IMG/VR virus record: IMGVR_UViG_3300037963_002027
Span: 1-21,573 of that record
Reading direction: 5' to 3' (one strand)
DNA: 21,573 bases
Origin: a virus
The notes beneath the pieces are model-generated. The model had not been told where the DNA came from. It did no database searches and saw only the letters and a program-made list of their open reading frames with translations. The first letter of the stretch is position 1, and every line of letters starts with the position of its first letter. Shown piece after piece: positions 18,882 through 21,573 of the stretch. The position numbers and the translations under genes were made by a program.

Positions 18882-20746
18882 GTTTTGTTTATAAACCACC
18901 AACGGAGTGGATACCCCCAGATAGTTTTCCAACAGAGAGATTATGTCAGGCAACAGAGATTGCAATTGACCTTGAGACAAAAGATCCTAACTTAAAAGAG
19001 TTGGGTCCTGGATACATACGAGGCGATGGCGAGGTTGTTGGTATATCTTTTGCTATAGACGGATACGAAGATTATTTTCCGTTTGCACATGAGCAAGGAT
19101 TTAATTTTTCTAAAAAGAAAGTTATAGAGTTTACTAAAAAGATTTGCGCTACAAACAGTGACAAGATATTTCACAACTCGACCTACGATGTTGGGTGGCT
19201 TACTAAAGAGGGTGTGACTATAAACGGTCGTATTATCGACACAATGATAGTTGCTCCTTTGATTGACGAGAATCAGTATTGGTATTCTTTGAATGCTTTG
19301 GGTCGTGAATACATAAATGAAGGTAAGACTGAGGCAGAGCTAAATGCTGCTGCGGAGGAGTGGGGATTGGATCCTAAGGCTGAAATGTGGAGGCTACCAT
19401 CGGCTTATGTGGGTACTTATGCAACACAGGACGCAGCCCTCACGCTTAAATTATGGAATCACTTCAAGATTTTATTAGAAGAACAAAACCTCTGGAACGT
19501 GTTTGATTTAGAAATGCGAGTGCTTCCTGTCATTCTTGCAATGAAACAAAAAGGTGTTCGTGTTGATTTGGAGAGAGCAGAGACGTTGAAGACTCAACTT
19601 GTCAAAAGAGAGAAAGACATAATCCAACAGATAAAGAGAGAGTCGGGTGTTCCTGAGATACAACTGTGGGCCGCCAACTCGTTAGCAAAAGTGTTTGATG
19701 CGATGAAGCTCACGTATCTTAGAACACCAACAGGTATGCCTAGCTTTACAAAAGCGTTCCTAGAGAACCACTCTCACCCCATAGCTAAACTTATACGTGA
19801 AGCAAGAGAGGTGAACAAAACACACAGCACTTTTATAGACTCAATACTAAAGCATGAGCACAACGGTAGGATACACGCCGAAATACGTCAGCTGAAAGGC
19901 GAGTCGGGTGGGACAGTCACAGGTCGGTTGTCCATGAGCAATCCAAACTTACAACAAGTGCCTGCACGTAACAAAGAGATCGGCCCTTTGATTAGATCTT
20001 TGTTTTTACCAGAAGAGGGAGAGCTCTGGTGTTCTGCTGACTTCTCTCAACAAGAACCTAGAATACTGACACACTATGCCAGTCGTTCTAAGTATGATGG
20101 CGCAGATGCAATTGCAGATGCCTACCATGCTGGTGATGCAGACTTTCACCAGGAGGTTGCTAACCTTGTGGATATTGATAGAAAGACCGCAAAGACAATA
20201 GGACTTGGCATCATGTACGGCATGGGCAAAGGTAAGCTGGCGGATCAGCTGGGTGTTACCGTAGACGAAGCATCGGAGATTCTAGCTAAATTTAATACCT
20301 ATGCACCGTTTGTCAGACAGTTGGCAGACTCTGTTATGCGTAGTGCAAACTCAAAAGGTTACATCAAAACCATACTGGGGAGGCGTTGTCACTTTGATAT
20401 GTGGGAGCCTTTGAAGTACGGAACGGGTAGACCTATGAAACACAAAGAAGCCGTGCATGAATACAACGGTGAAATCAAAAGAGCATTTGTTTACAAAGCT
20501 CTAAACAAACTAATTCAAGGGTCAGCAGCAGACATGACCAAACAAGCCATGGTCCATTGTTATGAAGCGGGTTATCTACCGCTTTTACAAGTCCATGACG
20601 AGCTAGTGTTCTCTATAAAATCAGACGAAGATGTAGAGAATATATGTCGCTTGATGGAAGAAGCTGTGCCTTTGGATGTTCCAAACAAGGTGGATGCCGA
20701 GATTGGAGATAATTGGGGCGACTCAATGGAGACTAAGAATAGTTAA
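18878..20746 (+). CDS. DNA polymerase, family A (with 3'-5' exonuclease)
   Basis: The 622-residue protein has both domains of a T7-type/Pol I enzyme, without the 5'-3' exonuclease. Exonuclease motifs are AIDLETKDP (D31, E33), HNSTYDVGWL (N100, D104) and YATQDAALTL (Y181, D185). Polymerase motif A is CSADFSQQEPRIL (D388). Motif B is DRKTAKTIGLGIMYGMG, with R435, K439, L443 and Y447. Motif C is PLLQVHDELVFSI (H573, D574, E575). TGRLSMSNPNLQQVP (348-362) is the usual region before motif A. At the position equivalent to E. coli Phe762 this enzyme has leucine (L443), a variant frequent in marine phage polymerases. It replicates the phage genome with proofreading. It overlaps the helicase gene by ATGA. 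Confidence 0.97.
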   Translation: MSFVYKPPTEWIPPDSFPTERLCQATEIAIDLETKDPNLKELGPGYIRGDGEVVGISFAIDGYEDYFPFAHEQGFNFSKKKVIEFTKKICATNSDKIFHNSTYDVGWLTKEGVTINGRIIDTMIVAPLIDENQYWYSLNALGREYINEGKTEAELNAAAEEWGLDPKAEMWRLPSAYVGTYATQDAALTLKLWNHFKILLEEQNLWNVFDLEMRVLPVILAMKQKGVRVDLERAETLKTQLVKREKDIIQQIKRESGVPEIQLWAANSLAKVFDAMKLTYLRTPTGMPSFTKAFLENHSHPIAKLIREAREVNKTHSTFIDSILKHEHNGRIHAEIRQLKGESGGTVTGRLSMSNPNLQQVPARNKEIGPLIRSLFLPEEGELWCSADFSQQEPRILTHYASRSKYDGADAIADAYHAGDADFHQEVANLVDIDRKTAKTIGLGIMYGMGKGKLADQLGVTVDEASEILAKFNTYAPFVRQLADSVMRSANSKGYIKTILGRRCHFDMWEPLKYGTGRPMKHKEAVHEYNGEIKRAFVYKALNKLIQGSAADMTKQAMVHCYEAGYLPLLQVHDELVFSIKSDEDVENICRLMEEAVPLDVPNKVDAEIGDNWGDSMETKNS

Positions 20747-20773
20747 GATATATCTTAGAATATAATGTATAAT
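20744..20773 (+). promoter_or_regulatory. Palindromic operator and promoter before the RHH-like gene
   Basis: TAAGATATATCTTA (20744-20757) is a perfect 14-base palindrome starting in the polymerase stop codon. It is followed directly by two overlapping -10-like elements, TATAAT at 20761-20766 and 20768-20773. There is no good -35. A palindrome abutting a -10 in front of a small ribbon-helix-helix-like gene is the usual layout for autoregulation. Confidence 0.5.
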
Positions 20774-20792
20774 GTTATCTACAGGAGTAAAA

Positions 20793-20963
20793 ATGGATAC
20801 AACTAAATGGCGAAGCGTAGCTATACGTAAAGAAATTGTTGAAGTAGCAGCCGACATCGGTGAAAAAACTGAAAGACCTACTAGCAATGTGTTTGCGTAT
20901 GCAATCAAAAGATTACAAGATGATCTTGAACAAGGACGCTTGAATGACGTGCCTAAAAGCTAA
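20793..20963 (+). CDS. Small ribbon-helix-helix-like DNA-binding protein (putative)
   Basis: The product is 56 residues from the ATG at 20793, which has AGGAG five bases upstream. The longer frame from 20772 lacks a ribosome site. The product reads KWRSVAIRKEIVEVAADIGE, then a second helix with VFAYAIKRLQDDL. That is a short basic strand followed by two helices, the outline of MetJ/Arc/CopG-type repressors (strand KWRSVAIRKEI, turn, helix, helix). The 14-base palindrome just upstream fits a dimer binding site. Identification rests on pattern only. The gene sits between polymerase and nuclease genes and may set their late shut-off. Confidence 0.65.
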   Translation: MDTTKWRSVAIRKEIVEVAADIGEKTERPTSNVFAYAIKRLQDDLEQGRLNDVPKS

Positions 20964-20965
20964 TC

Positions 20966-21573
20966 ATGAAACATAAAATACTGTACGAGTCTCCGTACGA
21001 GTACGGTGTGTTCTCCAGCGAAGACATGCAAAGTGGTCGGTTCTACGACTGCAACGGTGTAAAACTTCCGTCTGTCACTACCATACTGTCTGGCACTAAA
21101 GAAGGTGACTTCTTGAAAAAGTGGATAGACAAAGTAGGTGAGGAAGAAGCGGAGCGCATTAGAACAGAAGCTGCTACTAGGGGATCGTACATGCACGACA
21201 TCCTAGAAAACCAAATTGTTAACGGTGACATCTGGGATTTCAAACCTAGAAACGCAGAAGAGAAACGTGCCTACAAGATGGCTTGTACAATTATGGATCA
21301 AGGCTTGCCTAACGTATCACAGGTGTACGGTTGTGAAATATCTTTGTACTATCCTGACAAGTATGCAGGTAAAGCTGACGTGATTGGTGTGCACGATGAC
21401 GATTTGTCTATTATGGACTTCAAACAAACCAATAAACCTAAACGCAGACAGTGGGTGTGGGACTACTTTCAACAGTTAGCTGCGTATGCACTTGCACACA
21501 ACGAACTGTACGGCACCGACATACAGAAAGGTGTTGTCATGATGTGTTCTGTAGATTGTTTATATCAAGAGTT
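20966..21573 (+). CDS. PD-(D/E)XK nuclease (Cas4/RecB-like), cut by the window end
   Basis: About 202 residues are present, and the 3' end lies beyond the window. The motif order is that of RecB/Cas4/MGME1-type exonucleases. SVTTIL (36-41) is at the front, then RGSYMHDILE (72-81) with H77, and E124 in GCEISLYYP. GKADVIG (135-141) contains D138, and IMDFKQTNK (149-157) has D151 and K153, the (D/E)xK pair. QQLAAYALAHNELYG (169-183) is motif IV, Q-x-x-x-Y. Such enzymes trim DNA ends in recombination or replication, and can supply nucleotides by degrading host DNA. The start follows the RHH-like stop by two bases, with a weak ribosome site, so translation is likely coupled. Confidence 0.9.
   Translation, partial: MKHKILYESPYEYGVFSSEDMQSGRFYDCNGVKLPSVTTILSGTKEGDFLKKWIDKVGEEEAERIRTEAATRGSYMHDILENQIVNGDIWDFKPRNAEEKRAYKMACTIMDQGLPNVSQVYGCEISLYYPDKYAGKADVIGVHDDDLSIMDFKQTNKPKRRQWVWDYFQQLAAYALAHNELYGTDIQKGVVMMCSVDCLYQE

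Overview
The window reads as part of a tailed double-stranded DNA phage genome. The supporting genes are a terminase small subunit, a family A DNA polymerase with proofreading domain, an archaeo-eukaryotic-type primase, two helicases (SNF2-like and UvrD-like), a PD-(D/E)XK nuclease, and a very large virion-type protein with a glycine-rich membrane-active-looking N-terminus. There is no rRNA, tRNA, CRISPR array, integrase, insertion sequence or recognisable host gene. The DNA is AT-rich. The gene set and several protein styles (NIDO-like secreted protein, Asn-Thr repeat secreted protein, GDYGRSYK tail, MGKGSKQRP mini-protein) resemble phages known mainly from marine plankton sequencing. The host cannot be read from the window, and the marine assignment is inference.

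Layout. (1) 1-141 is a non-coding leader, followed on the + strand by 15 small, mostly overlapping genes (142-3424). Only a few are recognisable (DUF3310-like, a single-membrane-segment protein, an SH3-like fold candidate, a 24-residue cysteine mini-protein). This is probably an early, host-modifying or accessory cassette. (2) The terminase small subunit lies on the - strand (3411-3911), tail-to-tail with that cassette. (3) 3912-4475 is a non-coding region of about 560 bp rich in short repeats (CAGGTTAG family, longer direct repeats, a heptamer tandem) with a - strand terminator at about 4344-4373. (4) 14192 down to 4476 is one long - strand unit: SNF2-type helicase, two secreted low-complexity proteins, a membrane/coiled-coil protein, a 1042-residue virion-type protein, a staphylococcal-nuclease-fold nuclease, a small protein whose frame appears broken, and three proteins of unknown function. 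(5) A divergent promoter region (14193-14313) separates this from a + strand replication unit running to the window end: a coiled-coil protein, an SSB-like protein, an internal terminator, primase, SF1 helicase, DNA polymerase, a ribbon-helix-helix-like regulator and a PD-(D/E)XK nuclease cut by the window edge.

How the genes could work together. The + strand unit supplies most of a replisome: primer synthesis, unwinding, proofreading polymerase, single-strand protection and end processing or recombination. The hairpin after the SSB-like gene would let that protein be made in excess over primase and polymerase. The - strand unit looks late (virion or cell-surface related), apart from the SNF2 helicase at its head. 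Portal, capsid, large terminase and lysis genes are not in this window.

The observations most worth checking are: the split-frame small gene at 5620-5755; the CAGGTTAG repeat cluster and its relatives in the first 140 bp; the overlapping divergent promoters with palindromic TTGCAA elements; the paired secreted proteins with hypervariable-looking repeats; and the palindrome in front of the ribbon-helix-helix gene.
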